From CBDCYS01 sp965226245 (GTDB lineage Bacteria; Acidobacteriota; Terriglobia; Bryobacterales; UBA6623), in the NCBI GenBank assembly GCA_965226245.1, contig CBDDCL010000015.1, positions 4,154,001 through 4,218,000 on the forward strand: DNA of 64,000 nucleotides, written 5' to 3'. The translations under genes and the position numbers were made by a program. Below, one piece after another: positions 45,256-53,214 of the stretch. How positions within the stretch are numbered: position 1 is the first letter of the stretch; each line of letters opens with the position of its first letter. The notes below the pieces were generated by a model. That model saw only the letters and a program-made list of their open reading frames with translations, was not told the origin of the DNA and searched no databases.

Positions 45256-45897
45256 TCAGTCCGAAGAGACTCGCGGCTCTTCCCGCGGTATGAACGCTAA
45301 GGCTGCTGAGTTGAGACAGTAGCGAAGATTCGTGGGCGGGGGGCCGTCCATGAACACGTGGCCGAGGTGGCCGTCGCAGCGGGCGCACAGGACTTCGGTT
45401 CGAGGCAGGCCAAGATTGCGATCCTCCTCTGTTTTGATGTTCTCCCGCGCGATCGGCGTCCAGAAACTGGGCCAGCCGGTTCCGGAATCAAACTTGGTTT
45501 CAGAGCTGAACAGGGCCGTCCCGCAAGCAATACAGCGGTAGAGGCCGGAGTCGTAGAGCTTGTTGTAGTTTCCACTGAAAGCAAACTCGGTCCCTTTGTC
45601 ACGCACGATTTGGTATTGACGGCCCGTTAGCAGTTCTTTCCACTCAGCAGAGCTCCGCTGGATGACAGGTTTCTCAGCGAGGCCGGCGCTCGTGCCGGTA
45701 TCGTCAAACTCCGCCAGCGAAATAGGGCCGCCGCGGGGATCAGCGTCTAGAAGTGCCCATCGCTCGCGCCAAGTGCCGCTTCCATAGCCTTCGATGCGGC
45801 AGGCGGCGAGCCCCGTCAAACCGGCGCAGACGCCAAGAAATGCCCGGCGGCTCGGGCGGCCGCCACTCGATTTTCGGTTTACGTTCGGCGTCTTCAT
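45256..45897 (-). CDS. msrB: Peptide-methionine (R)-S-oxide reductase, Tat-lipoprotein-like
   Basis: About 213 residues. RPSRRAFLGVCAGLTGLAAC is a twin-arginine signal ending in a possible lipobox Cys. The MsrB domain has two Zn-binding pairs (YRCIACG and LCARCDGHLGHVF), GTGWPSFWTPI and the catalytic Cys in LRYCLNSAAL. It reduces methionine-R-sulfoxide in proteins, here outside the cytoplasm. ATG 45897 is preferred over the frame's earlier start at 45915. It stands alone downstream of the MFS gene in the opposite orientation. Confidence 0.93.
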   Translation of the reverse strand: MKTPNVNRKSSGGRPSRRAFLGVCAGLTGLAACRIEGYGSGTWRERWALLDADPRGGPISLAEFDDTGTSAGLAEKPVIQRSSAEWKELLTGRQYQIVRDKGTEFAFSGNYNKLYDSGLYRCIACGTALFSSETKFDSGTGWPSFWTPIARENIKTEEDRNLGLPRTEVLCARCDGHLGHVFMDGPPPTNLRYCLNSAALAFIPREEPRVSSD

Positions 45898-45915
45898 AGC
45901 CCTCGGCGGTTCCAC

Positions 45916-46232
45916 GTCTGTTCCTAGCTGGATTACCTACTGCATGGACGCCGCAATGCCCTCGTTTGTTTCAAGTATTCGCCTGCGCGGGGTCGCCGGG
46001 CAGGTCCCCTGGAACCAGTCTTGGACCGGACCGCACGTGGCGCATCGCCTCATTCATCTCCCGCCAGCAACTTTTCCAGAATCGGCGGAATCGCATTCCG
46101 CCTTTTCGGATCGCTTGGGACGCTGAGTTTCGGTTGGGGGGGGCGGGTTTGGGGGGGTGTTTTGATTTGGGTTGGCGGGCCGCTCTCCGCTCTAGTATGG
46201 TCACGGCTCGGAAAGACGACACGCCGGCTGAG
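45916..46232. other. Intergenic stretch with dense G-tracts
   Basis: About 316 bp, no gene. From about 46135 to 46180 the plus strand carries G-runs of 8, 3 and 7 separated by C and TTT, then GGGTTGGCGGG. This composition could form a G-quadruplex. It lies downstream of the ThuA stop codon, so it may influence its 3' end. Confidence 0.5.
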
Positions 46233-47048
46233 CTACTCTCCTGATGGTAGTGGCAGGGGCGTGGTGTCGCCTTTGGTGAGGCCTAGGACCCATTTTGCGG
46301 CTTCCAGCCACATTTTTTGAATGTCGGGGCGGTCCCAGACGGTGGGGCGGTGGCCTAGGATGGAAGTGAAGACGCGTCCTTTGCCCCAGTTGCGCACCCA
46401 GGTCATGGCGAAGTCTTTGTCGGTTCTGTGGACTCCTTTGGCTTTGAGGTCGACCGATGAGACGTCGAGGCTCATTAGGACTCGTACTTTGGTGCGTGAG
46501 TAGCGGCTGAGCTGGTAGATCTCGTCGGTGATCTCGAAGCTTTTGGGGAAATGCCGGGTGGCCGGGAAATTGCGGTCCTCCACGTTGACCTGAACTTTAT
46601 GATGCCACGGATGCTCGTCGAAGGCGCCTCCGACCATTTCGACGTATTCGGGCCAGGAGTTGCGAAAGCTGTCCGTGCCGCTGTGGACGGCGAGAATGCC
46701 TTTCCCGTCTTCGCGGACAAAGGACATGACATCGGCCTTCTGGCTGTCGCTGAGGGGCAGGTCGCCCTGGCAGAAGAACATGACGATGTCGAAGTGATCG
46801 AGGTTCTTCTTGTTGGAGCCGAGTTTCTTTTTCGTCAGCAGCTCGACGTCGGTATGAAAGCGGACGTCGAACAGCCCCGACTCTTGTCCGATCTTCTCCA
46901 TGGTGTACATGGCGTGGGAGACGGAGTCATGGGCCCAGCTCTGGCTGGCGCCGATCATTAAGATGTGTTTCTTTTCCTGACTGTCAGCGGCGACGAGGCC
47001 AGGTACCAGGATAAGCAGGGATGCAAGGGGTAGAATGGTGTGCTTCAT
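46233..47048 (-). CDS. ThuA-domain exported protein
   Basis: 271 residues with signal peptide MKHTILPLASLLILVPGLVA. The ThuA-like (glutamine-amidotransferase-fold) domain has ILMIGASQSWAHDSVSHAM, FDIVMFFCQGDLPLSDSQ, GILAVHSGTDSFRNSWPEYV, GGAFDEHPWHHKVQV and MTWVRNWGKGRVFTSILGHR. ThuA domains are linked to trehalose or other sugar utilisation but lack a firm activity. They are common in exported proteins of this kind of genome. It is a single gene. Confidence 0.9.
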   Translation of the reverse strand: MKHTILPLASLLILVPGLVAADSQEKKHILMIGASQSWAHDSVSHAMYTMEKIGQESGLFDVRFHTDVELLTKKKLGSNKKNLDHFDIVMFFCQGDLPLSDSQKADVMSFVREDGKGILAVHSGTDSFRNSWPEYVEMVGGAFDEHPWHHKVQVNVEDRNFPATRHFPKSFEITDEIYQLSRYSRTKVRVLMSLDVSSVDLKAKGVHRTDKDFAMTWVRNWGKGRVFTSILGHRPTVWDRPDIQKMWLEAAKWVLGLTKGDTTPLPLPSGE

Positions 47049-47314
47049 TGGTCGGGGCTCTTGGGCAGCTTAGCATATACGATTAGGCAAAGAAAAAGGC
47101 CGCAAAACTGCAGCTTCAGAGCCCGGAACGCCAGTGACGGGTCAGCAATTGAGACAAGTCAGGGCAAGCAATCTTGGAGTTGGTCACTACCGCGAGGCGC
47201 TGACATGCAGAGACCCGCGGCCCCTCCCGGTGGCGGTAGGGTGAAGTTGGAAGCTCGGGCGAGTGTTTGCGAATCGAACCCTGGGCCCGCCCATCCGCTG
47301 CTTGAATCAGGTAA

Positions 47315-48235
47315 ATGAATCCTCAGGTCGAGTGCGTGCCCAATTTCTCGGAGGGGAGAAAGCGGGCTGTGATCAGCGGAATCCGGCAGGCAATCCTGTC
47401 GGCCGCCGACGTGCTGTTGCTGGATCAGACGATGGACGCCGACCACAACCGCTCCGTCTTCACGCTGGCGGGACCGCCCGGAGACGTTGTGCAAGCCGTG
47501 CTAAGGGCCGCCGAAGCAGCAGTGGAGGCCATCGATTTGCGAGAGCACCAGGGCGTCCATCCGCGGATCGGCGCCCTGGATGTCGTGCCGCTCGTGCCGC
47601 TGGAGGGTATCACCAGCGAGGAGTGCGTGGCGCTTGCGCGAGGGCTCGGCCAGCGCATCTGGGACCAACTGAAAGTGCCGGTATACTACTACGGAGACGC
47701 TGCCGCGGTTGAACACAGACGACGGCTGGAGAACATCCGCCGCGGAGGGTTCGAGGGACTGCTGAAGTGTTTACCCGACGAAAAGGAACGCCGGCCTGAT
47801 GTCGGCGGCCCTGGTTTGCATCCGACGGCGGGCGCCTGCGCGGTCGGGGTCAGGAAGTTTCTGATCGCATATAACATTGAACTAACCACTCCGGACGTTT
47901 CGATCGCACGGCGAATTGCACGAGAAATTAGCGAGTCCTCGGGTGGCTTGCCGTGCGTGAAAGCGCTCGGGCTGAAGCTTTCGAGCCGAAACCTGTCGCA
48001 GGTATCCATGAATCTCACCGACCATGAACGCACGCCGCCACACCAGGTGTTCGAAACAGTGAGAGACCGGGCAAGGGAACTGGGCGCTTCGGTAGCCGGA
48101 ACCGAGCTGATCGGATTGATTCCGAGAGCCGCGCTGCAGGAAGCCCCGGCCGGCTTCGCCGCGACTTTCCGTACCGATCAGATCCTTGAAAATCGTATCG
48201 ACTCGATCCGGCGAAGTGGGCCGGCCGGGTGTTAG
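47315..48235 (+). CDS. ftcD: Glutamate formimidoyltransferase
   Basis: 306 residues, the formiminotransferase part alone (no cyclodeaminase domain). It moves the formimino group from N-formimino-glutamate to tetrahydrofolate in histidine breakdown. Motifs: VECVPNFSEGRKRAVISGI, TMDADHNRSVFTLAGPP (catalytic His), EHQGVHPRIGALDVVPLVP, VYYYGDAA, PDVGGPGLHPTAGACAVGVR, FLIAYNIEL and VSMNLTDHERTPPHQVFE. The length is as expected. No other hut gene is nearby. Confidence 0.96.
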   Translation: MNPQVECVPNFSEGRKRAVISGIRQAILSAADVLLLDQTMDADHNRSVFTLAGPPGDVVQAVLRAAEAAVEAIDLREHQGVHPRIGALDVVPLVPLEGITSEECVALARGLGQRIWDQLKVPVYYYGDAAAVEHRRRLENIRRGGFEGLLKCLPDEKERRPDVGGPGLHPTAGACAVGVRKFLIAYNIELTTPDVSIARRIAREISESSGGLPCVKALGLKLSSRNLSQVSMNLTDHERTPPHQVFETVRDRARELGASVAGTELIGLIPRAALQEAPAGFAATFRTDQILENRIDSIRRSGPAGC

Positions 48236-48308
48236 CGGATTCAACCTAACACTGTCGACTTTGAGTCCAGCCTATGACCCTTCAAGCCTTTGACCCCTTG
48301 ACTCTTTC

Positions 48309-48430
48309 AGCCGCGAAGCGGCGCCGGATCTTAGCCCAGGCTGGAGCGAAGCGGAACCCTGGGTAGGCGCCCCTCGCGGACCCAGCCCCGAAGGGGCGAA
48401 GGAAAGCAAACGCCTGATGCTGACCCAGGC
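48309..48430 (+). repeat. Dispersed repeat, family B copy 3
   Basis: CAGCCGCGAAGCGGCGCC, then AGCCCAGGCTGGAGCGAAGC, the closing ACCCTGGG, CCCCGAAGGGGCGAAGG and CGCCTGATGCTGACCCAGG. It lacks the AAGT...ACAGTATT tail of other copies. It lies just upstream of the metallo-beta-lactamase-fold gene, whose ATG is at 48473. Confidence 0.7.
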
Positions 48431-48472
48431 TGTGGCGCGTCTGGCCTTGACGCGGCGGCCTCAGAACAAATC

Positions 48473-49516
48473 ATGGAAGAAAAACCAATCCCAGAAAAAG
48501 AACGACCCGAAGAAGAGAGTCCGGCTGCCGAAGAAAGCCCCGCACCGGCGATTGAGCCGGTGGCGGAGGGCGTTTGGCTGGTTCGCCTGCCGCTGCCGTG
48601 GCCGCTGGCCATCGTGAATGTCTATTTGCTCGAGCAACAGGACGGATTGCTGCTCATCGACTGCGGTGTGAAGACGGATGAGTCGCTCGGCGTGCTTTCG
48701 CAAGCGCTGGCGACACTGGGCAGCACATTCCACGACATCCAGCAGATCGTTGTGACGCATATGCATGCCGACCATGTTGGGGCGGCCGCGGAACTGCGCC
48801 GGCGCAGCGGCGCGCCGATCCTCATGGAGCGCACCGAAGCGAAGCTGATTGCACCGCGAGAGCCGGGAGAGGAGTTTTTCGGCAAAGCGGAACGTTACAT
48901 GCGGGAACACGGGGTGCCCGAGGAACTCATCGGCCGGCTGCGCGAGATGTCACGTAAGGCTTCCGGCGTCAGCGAGCGGCTTGTAGCGGACGGCTATCTC
49001 GATGACGGCGACACGCTGCCTTACCGCAGCGGCGCCCTCGAGGCAATGGTGACGCCAGGACACTCTCCGGGGCTTCTATCGTTTCTTTGCCGCGAACAGC
49101 GTTTGTTGTTCTCCTCCGATGTCATTCTCAGCGGGATCACGCCGAACATCGGTGTTCACCCCTTTTACGACGACAATCCGCTGAGTGACTACCTCAGGTC
49201 GCTCGATCGGCTGCATCAATTGGACATCGGCCTGGTCTTGCCGTCGCATGGCGACCCATTTCGGGGACACCGCGAATGGATTACCGAAACCCGCGGACAT
49301 CACGACGAGCGCCTCCGGCGCGTGCAGGCGGCGGCCGAGGGCGGAGAGTATACGGCTTTCGAGCTGGTTCCCCGCATTTGGAAACAGAAGCTGGGCCTGA
49401 TCGATCAGCGTCTCGCCATGGCGGAAGCGCTGGCGCACCTGCAGTTCCTGCGCAACCGCGGAGATCTGGTTTCCGAGCGCCGCGACGGACGCGTCGTCTG
49501 GGCGTCCAGATCCTGA
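48473..49516 (+). CDS. Metallo-beta-lactamase-fold hydrolase
   Basis: 347 residues. The first 28 are a Glu/Pro-rich tail of unknown purpose. The MBL domain has LLLIDCGVKTDES, the metal motif HMHADH at residues 96-101, a second His in VTPGHSPGLLSFL, Asp in LLFSSDVILSG and the last His in VLPSHGDPFRGH. An extended C-terminal helical region (ERLRRVQAAAEGGEYTAFEL to GRVVWASRS) resembles the winged-helix end of LACTB2/glyoxalase-II-like members. The substrate is unknown; RNA or thioester hydrolysis are both possible for this branch. It is cytosolic. Confidence 0.9.
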   Translation: MEEKPIPEKERPEEESPAAEESPAPAIEPVAEGVWLVRLPLPWPLAIVNVYLLEQQDGLLLIDCGVKTDESLGVLSQALATLGSTFHDIQQIVVTHMHADHVGAAAELRRRSGAPILMERTEAKLIAPREPGEEFFGKAERYMREHGVPEELIGRLREMSRKASGVSERLVADGYLDDGDTLPYRSGALEAMVTPGHSPGLLSFLCREQRLLFSSDVILSGITPNIGVHPFYDDNPLSDYLRSLDRLHQLDIGLVLPSHGDPFRGHREWITETRGHHDERLRRVQAAAEGGEYTAFELVPRIWKQKLGLIDQRLAMAEALAHLQFLRNRGDLVSERRDGRVVWASRS

Positions 49517-49529
49517 TTGATCCCGGTGA

Positions 49530-49579
49530 CAGAAAACCTCAACCGGCCGGACAGAGGCGTGGACGGAAGTCCACGCTCG
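49530..49579 (+). repeat. Dispersed hairpin repeat, family C copy 3
   Basis: GGCCGGACAGAG is followed by the hairpin GCGTGGAC-GGAA-GTCCACGC. Relative to copies at 341-392 and 4570-4618, two stem base pairs have changed on both sides so that pairing is kept, while the GGAA loop is unchanged. Confidence 0.7.
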
Positions 49580-49697
49580 CCGCGGACCGAAGTTCCGCCC
49601 AGCGTCGCTTTACGGTTCACGAAGCATTTTATTGTTGCATCAAGTGCGCCAGGCGTTTAGCATAGGGCGTGCGGTAATTCCCGAGGGAGGTTCAGTA

Positions 49698-50597
49698 ATG
49701 GTCCATCGATTGGCGTTATTCATCGTTTGCCTGAGTCTTGTTGCGTTGTCGGATTCTCCCCTGGCCAAGCTCCCCTACCAAGTGGACCCGGATTGGCCGC
49801 AGCTTCCCGTTGGCAGAAACTTCAGCGAGACGGCGGGCGTCGCGGTCGATTCGAAAGAAAACGTCTACGTGTTCCATCGCGGGGAAGACCCCATCCTGGT
49901 TTTCGACAAGAACGGGAAGTTTCTCCGCTCGATGGGCAAGGGAATGTTCAGCCGTCCCCACGGAGTCCATATCGACAACGAAGGCAACGTGTGGGCGGTC
50001 GACGACGGCGGCCACGTGGTCGTCAAGATGGACCCCAGCGGACGGGTGCGGATGGTTCTCGGCCGCCTTGGCCAGCCGGCCGAGGGACCTGACCGCTTCA
50101 ATCGTCCCACCGACATCGCCGTTGCCGCGAACGGGGATCTCTATGTCACTGACGGCTATGGCAACTCGCGTGTCGTCAAGTTTTCAAAAGAAGGGAAGTT
50201 TCTCAAGGCCTGGGGAAAAAAGGGCGTCGGAGAGAGCGAGTTCAACACCCCTCATGCCATAACCATTGACAAAGAGGGGCTGGTCTATGTCGGGGACCGG
50301 GAGAACTTCCGCATCCAGATTTTCGATGGCGACGGGAATTTCCTGCGGCAGTGGAACCATGTGGGCTCCCCTTGGGGACTCGACATCACCGAAGACCAAA
50401 AGCTGTTCATGACTGACGGGCACAACAACCGCGTCGTGAAACTCGATTTGGACGGCGGCATCCTCGGCGTGCTCGGCGAGTTCGGCAAGCTGCCGGGTCA
50501 GTTCAACTTCTGTCACCACATCGCCGCCGGCGCCAGCGGGGCGATCTACACCAGCGAGATTCTCAACTGGCGGGCGCAGAAGTTCGTTCCGCGGTAG
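49698..50597 (+). CDS. Exported NHL-repeat beta-propeller protein
   Basis: About 299 residues; ATG 49698 has GGGAGG seven bases upstream and starts a signal peptide (MVHRLALFIVCLSLVALSDS). At least five NHL blades follow: GVAVDSKENVYVFHRGEDPI, PHGVHIDNEGNVWAVDDGGH, PTDIAVAANGDLYVTDGYGN, PHAITIDKEGLVYVGDREN and PWGLDITEDQKLFMTDGHNN. Such propellers are widespread in Acidobacteriota and are probably binding scaffolds. Some relatives include lyases, but no catalytic residues can be assigned. Confidence 0.9.
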   Translation: MVHRLALFIVCLSLVALSDSPLAKLPYQVDPDWPQLPVGRNFSETAGVAVDSKENVYVFHRGEDPILVFDKNGKFLRSMGKGMFSRPHGVHIDNEGNVWAVDDGGHVVVKMDPSGRVRMVLGRLGQPAEGPDRFNRPTDIAVAANGDLYVTDGYGNSRVVKFSKEGKFLKAWGKKGVGESEFNTPHAITIDKEGLVYVGDRENFRIQIFDGDGNFLRQWNHVGSPWGLDITEDQKLFMTDGHNNRVVKLDLDGGILGVLGEFGKLPGQFNFCHHIAAGASGAIYTSEILNWRAQKFVPR

Positions 50598-50773
50598 GGG
50601 GTGTGTGCCCGGTCCGTCCAACCACATTCATTGGGCGGCGTCTATTCCGCCTGCAGTAAGTCGAACCGCGAGAGGATTCCTTTGCCGAATTCGCCTTCCG
50701 CTCTGGCTTCAGCCGCAGCGTGACCTTCAGCGGGTCGGTGACAGCTTCACTGAAAGTCACTGGACTAAGTTCT

Positions 50774-51291
50774 CTAGCGGCTTTCGTTCGGCTTCTTTTT
50801 CTGTCCATCAAATGGCAGACTGGGCTTCTCTGGCTTTGGCGGGAGAAACTTCAGCGATCCAAGTTTTAGGTGTTCCTTCCGAGTCAACATCTTCTTGTCG
50901 CCGGCATAAAGCGCCTCGCATCCGAGTTCCACAGCGGTTGCAATATGAAAACAATCCCAACGCCGTCTCCTGTTCTCGGCAGCTCTTTCACGATCATCTC
51001 TGGGCCTAATGATGTCGAGATTAGTTGCGCCTCAAATTTCGCAGCCGTAAGCGCTGTCTCCTTTGTAATTCCAACGATTCGGGCGAGCCTGCTAACCTTA
51101 GAATAATTATCGCTAGCCACCGTCCCATATCGAAATGAAAGCACTGATACTTCTTCGATTGTGATTATCGATGTGTAAGCGCGAATGCGCTCCGACTTGA
51201 GTTCACGAAATAGCTGGCGGATCTCTTTGGCCTCTGGTTCACCTTTGAAGATCGCCAAGAATACGGAGGTGTCGAAATATACGGAACGCAC
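50774..51291 (-). pseudogene. PIN-domain protein, frameshifted (toxin-like)
   Basis: MRSVYFDTSVFLAIFKGEPE gives the first catalytic Asp, and TSIITIEEVSVLSFRYG the Glu. After about 51000 the frame is lost, but the adjacent frame continues RRWDCFHIATAVELGCEALY and AGDKKMLTRKEHL (the remaining Asp residues) and ends PNESR at 50774. Restoring one G near 50980 (GAGCTG-GCCGAG) yields a normal PIN protein of about 172 residues. It starts 20 bp after the gene at 51312-52193, so the two are co-transcribed. PIN proteins are RNases, typically VapC-like toxins. Confidence 0.88.
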
Positions 51292-51311
51292 TTAAAGCGC
51301 CTCTTCTCAGG

Positions 51312-52193
51312 CTAGGCCCCGCGAATCTCTTCTAGCAGCATGTCAAGGCCGACGTTGTACGCTTCCTTGTCGCATCCAAAAAGCTCGTCGAAGCTGTTCT
51401 CGTAGTCTCGGTCGGGATCAACTTCAATCGATTCAACCTCGATCTTAGGACTTGCGACGCGATAATAACTTACGCGACCGGTTATTGCGACTTGTTCTCC
51501 CCAGGCATCCCGGGCGTTGGTCTTATCAGACGCCCTAAATTGAACCCGCCAGGTTTCTCCAGTGTCGTGGCGAAGCTCTCCGAATACGTCCTTGCCGCCC
51601 TCTTCTTCAAAATCGCGATCTTCTAATTCGGAAAGCTTTCCGAAAACCGTGACCGAGTCTTCAGTGAACTCAGCATCAGAGAGGGTCTTTGCATAGGAAA
51701 CAGCCGCATCTCCGAACGTGGCAGTCGTTGCGCGTGCTTGGTTCGGGCGTCGGACCCCAAATTCCGTATCGACCTTGTTTTTTTTGTGGACTTTGGCGAT
51801 GTTATTCAATCGTCTGATAATGCGGTTTTCTGGGCTACCCGCCGGCCCAGGATCAAGCTTGCCCTTGGTGAGCGCTTTGACTGTATCCAACACGAGGCCG
51901 GCGGCTAGAAGACCGTTCGCCTTGTCAGCCGTTAATGCAATGTGCGCTTGAATGCTGCCTTTTCGAAACGCAGAGCCCCGAGGGCCAGCAACAAGCTCCA
52001 ACCCAAAATCCACATCGGAATCAGCCAGACCTTGTTGCTGCCGTACCGCGCACCCCGCGTCGGATAACATTTGTCGTACTTCGCCCAAGACCGTCAGGAC
52101 ATCCTCTAAAGGCAGACGATGCCTGTCAGCGAGTCCCCTATGTAGCTTGACTATGAAGAGTGGGTCGTCGGTGCTCTGTTTTTTCGCGAGCAT
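51312..52193 (-). CDS. Unknown protein paired with the PIN gene (antitoxin candidate)
   Basis: About 293 residues from ATG 52193, chosen because GGGGAG lies eight bases upstream. The frame is open to 52406, but that extension crosses a dispersed hairpin repeat at 52367-52384. The N-terminal half has LFIVKLHRGLADRHRLPLED and LGEVRQMLSDAG, then an Ala/Leu-rich segment. The C-terminal half is acidic, with VTVFGKLSELEDRDFEEEGG, WRVQFRASDK and WGEQVAITGRVSYYRVASPK, like an OB/beta-barrel fold, ending DYENSFDELFG. There is no recognised DNA-binding motif. Position directly upstream of a PIN gene suggests an antitoxin or RNA-binding partner; this is inference. Confidence 0.7.
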   Translation of the reverse strand: MLAKKQSTDDPLFIVKLHRGLADRHRLPLEDVLTVLGEVRQMLSDAGCAVRQQQGLADSDVDFGLELVAGPRGSAFRKGSIQAHIALTADKANGLLAAGLVLDTVKALTKGKLDPGPAGSPENRIIRRLNNIAKVHKKNKVDTEFGVRRPNQARATTATFGDAAVSYAKTLSDAEFTEDSVTVFGKLSELEDRDFEEEGGKDVFGELRHDTGETWRVQFRASDKTNARDAWGEQVAITGRVSYYRVASPKIEVESIEVDPDRDYENSFDELFGCDKEAYNVGLDMLLEEIRGA

Positions 52194-52366
52194 CAGCGGG
52201 TCTCCCCAGGGCTGTTCTTTGCCCTTAGGCGCGGGCCAATCAGTCCCTGTACATGAGACGCTTTCCATCGGCTCCCAAGAGAGCCACCACAGCGCGTTCG
52301 TAGTATCGAAGAACAAACTGCTGGGTGCCAGCTCATGTGCTGGTATAAGTATATAGTTCCGAAAGA

Positions 52367-52384
52367 AGCCACGTGAACGTGGCT
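52367..52384. repeat. Small TGAA-loop hairpin
   Basis: AGCCACGTGAACGTGGCT, an exact copy of 42769-42786, in the gap between the divergently oriented PIN cassette and HAD cluster. It limits how far upstream the PIN-partner gene can start. Confidence 0.7.
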
Positions 52385-52518
52385 CGGCGCGCCGAGTTCG
52401 CGGCACTTTCCGGCATCACGGCTCCCCGCTCGTCTTGTTCATAATGAGAACTTCGCCGCGAAGGCGGCAAGCGCTCGGGACCGTCTCGTTCCGGTGGCAG
52501 CATTCTCACCCTCTACAC

Positions 52519-53214
52519 ATGAGCCAGCCCATCCGAGCCGCCTTCTACGACTTTGATGGAACGCTGGTTTCGAGCAACGTCGTCACCCGCTACGCCTTTT
52601 TCGCGAAGAACCACCCCTCCAAGCTGCGTGCCTGTCTGCGGTACGCCAAGCTCCTCGTCACGGTTCCTTTCTGGATCGGTCTTGACATTTATTCGCGCCG
52701 ACTGTTCAATCAAGTCTTCTACCGCGAGTACCGCGGCATGGACGAGGGTTGGCTGCGGCAGCAGGCCGAGAAGATGTTTGAGCGCGACATTATCCCCAAG
52801 GTCTATCCCGGGGCGGAACCGCTGCTCGAAGCCGATCGCAAAGCCGGTTTCCGCCTTATCCTGGTCAGCGGCGGTCTCGACTTTGCACTGGCTCCGGCGG
52901 TCCGCCATTTCGGATTCGACGATGTGATCTGCAACCGGCTGGTTTACCAGCAGGGCGTTGCGACCGGCGAGATCGCCCCTCCGCTGCTTGCCGAACAAGA
53001 GAAACTTGCCGCGATTGAGCGATTCTGCCGCGAGTATAATGTGGACACGGCCCAATCCAAGGCCTACTCCGACAGCCATTCGGACGTGCCCATGCTGGAA
53101 GCGGTGGGTCTTCCGGCCGCTGTGAACCCCGACCGTCGTCTGCGGCGAGTTGCTTCGCAATGCGGCTGGCCGATCTTGGATCTGAAAGCAGGCAGTCATG
53201 GCCACACCGGTTGA
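52519..53214 (+). CDS. HAD-IB family phosphatase (SerB-like)
   Basis: About 231 residues. ATG 52519 is used, where MSQPIRAAFYDFDGTLVSSN begins with motif I DFDGT. Motif II is LILVSGGLDFALAP. The helical C1 cap includes RRLFNQVFYREYRGMDEGW. Motif IV is AYSDSHSDVPMLEAVG, with the HAD-IB ending PAAVNPDRRLRRVA. The family dephosphorylates phosphoserine or phospholipid/alcohol phosphates. It overlaps the next gene by 17 bp, so the two are translationally coupled. Confidence 0.92.
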   Translation: MSQPIRAAFYDFDGTLVSSNVVTRYAFFAKNHPSKLRACLRYAKLLVTVPFWIGLDIYSRRLFNQVFYREYRGMDEGWLRQQAEKMFERDIIPKVYPGAEPLLEADRKAGFRLILVSGGLDFALAPAVRHFGFDDVICNRLVYQQGVATGEIAPPLLAEQEKLAAIERFCREYNVDTAQSKAYSDSHSDVPMLEAVGLPAAVNPDRRLRRVASQCGWPILDLKAGSHGHTG

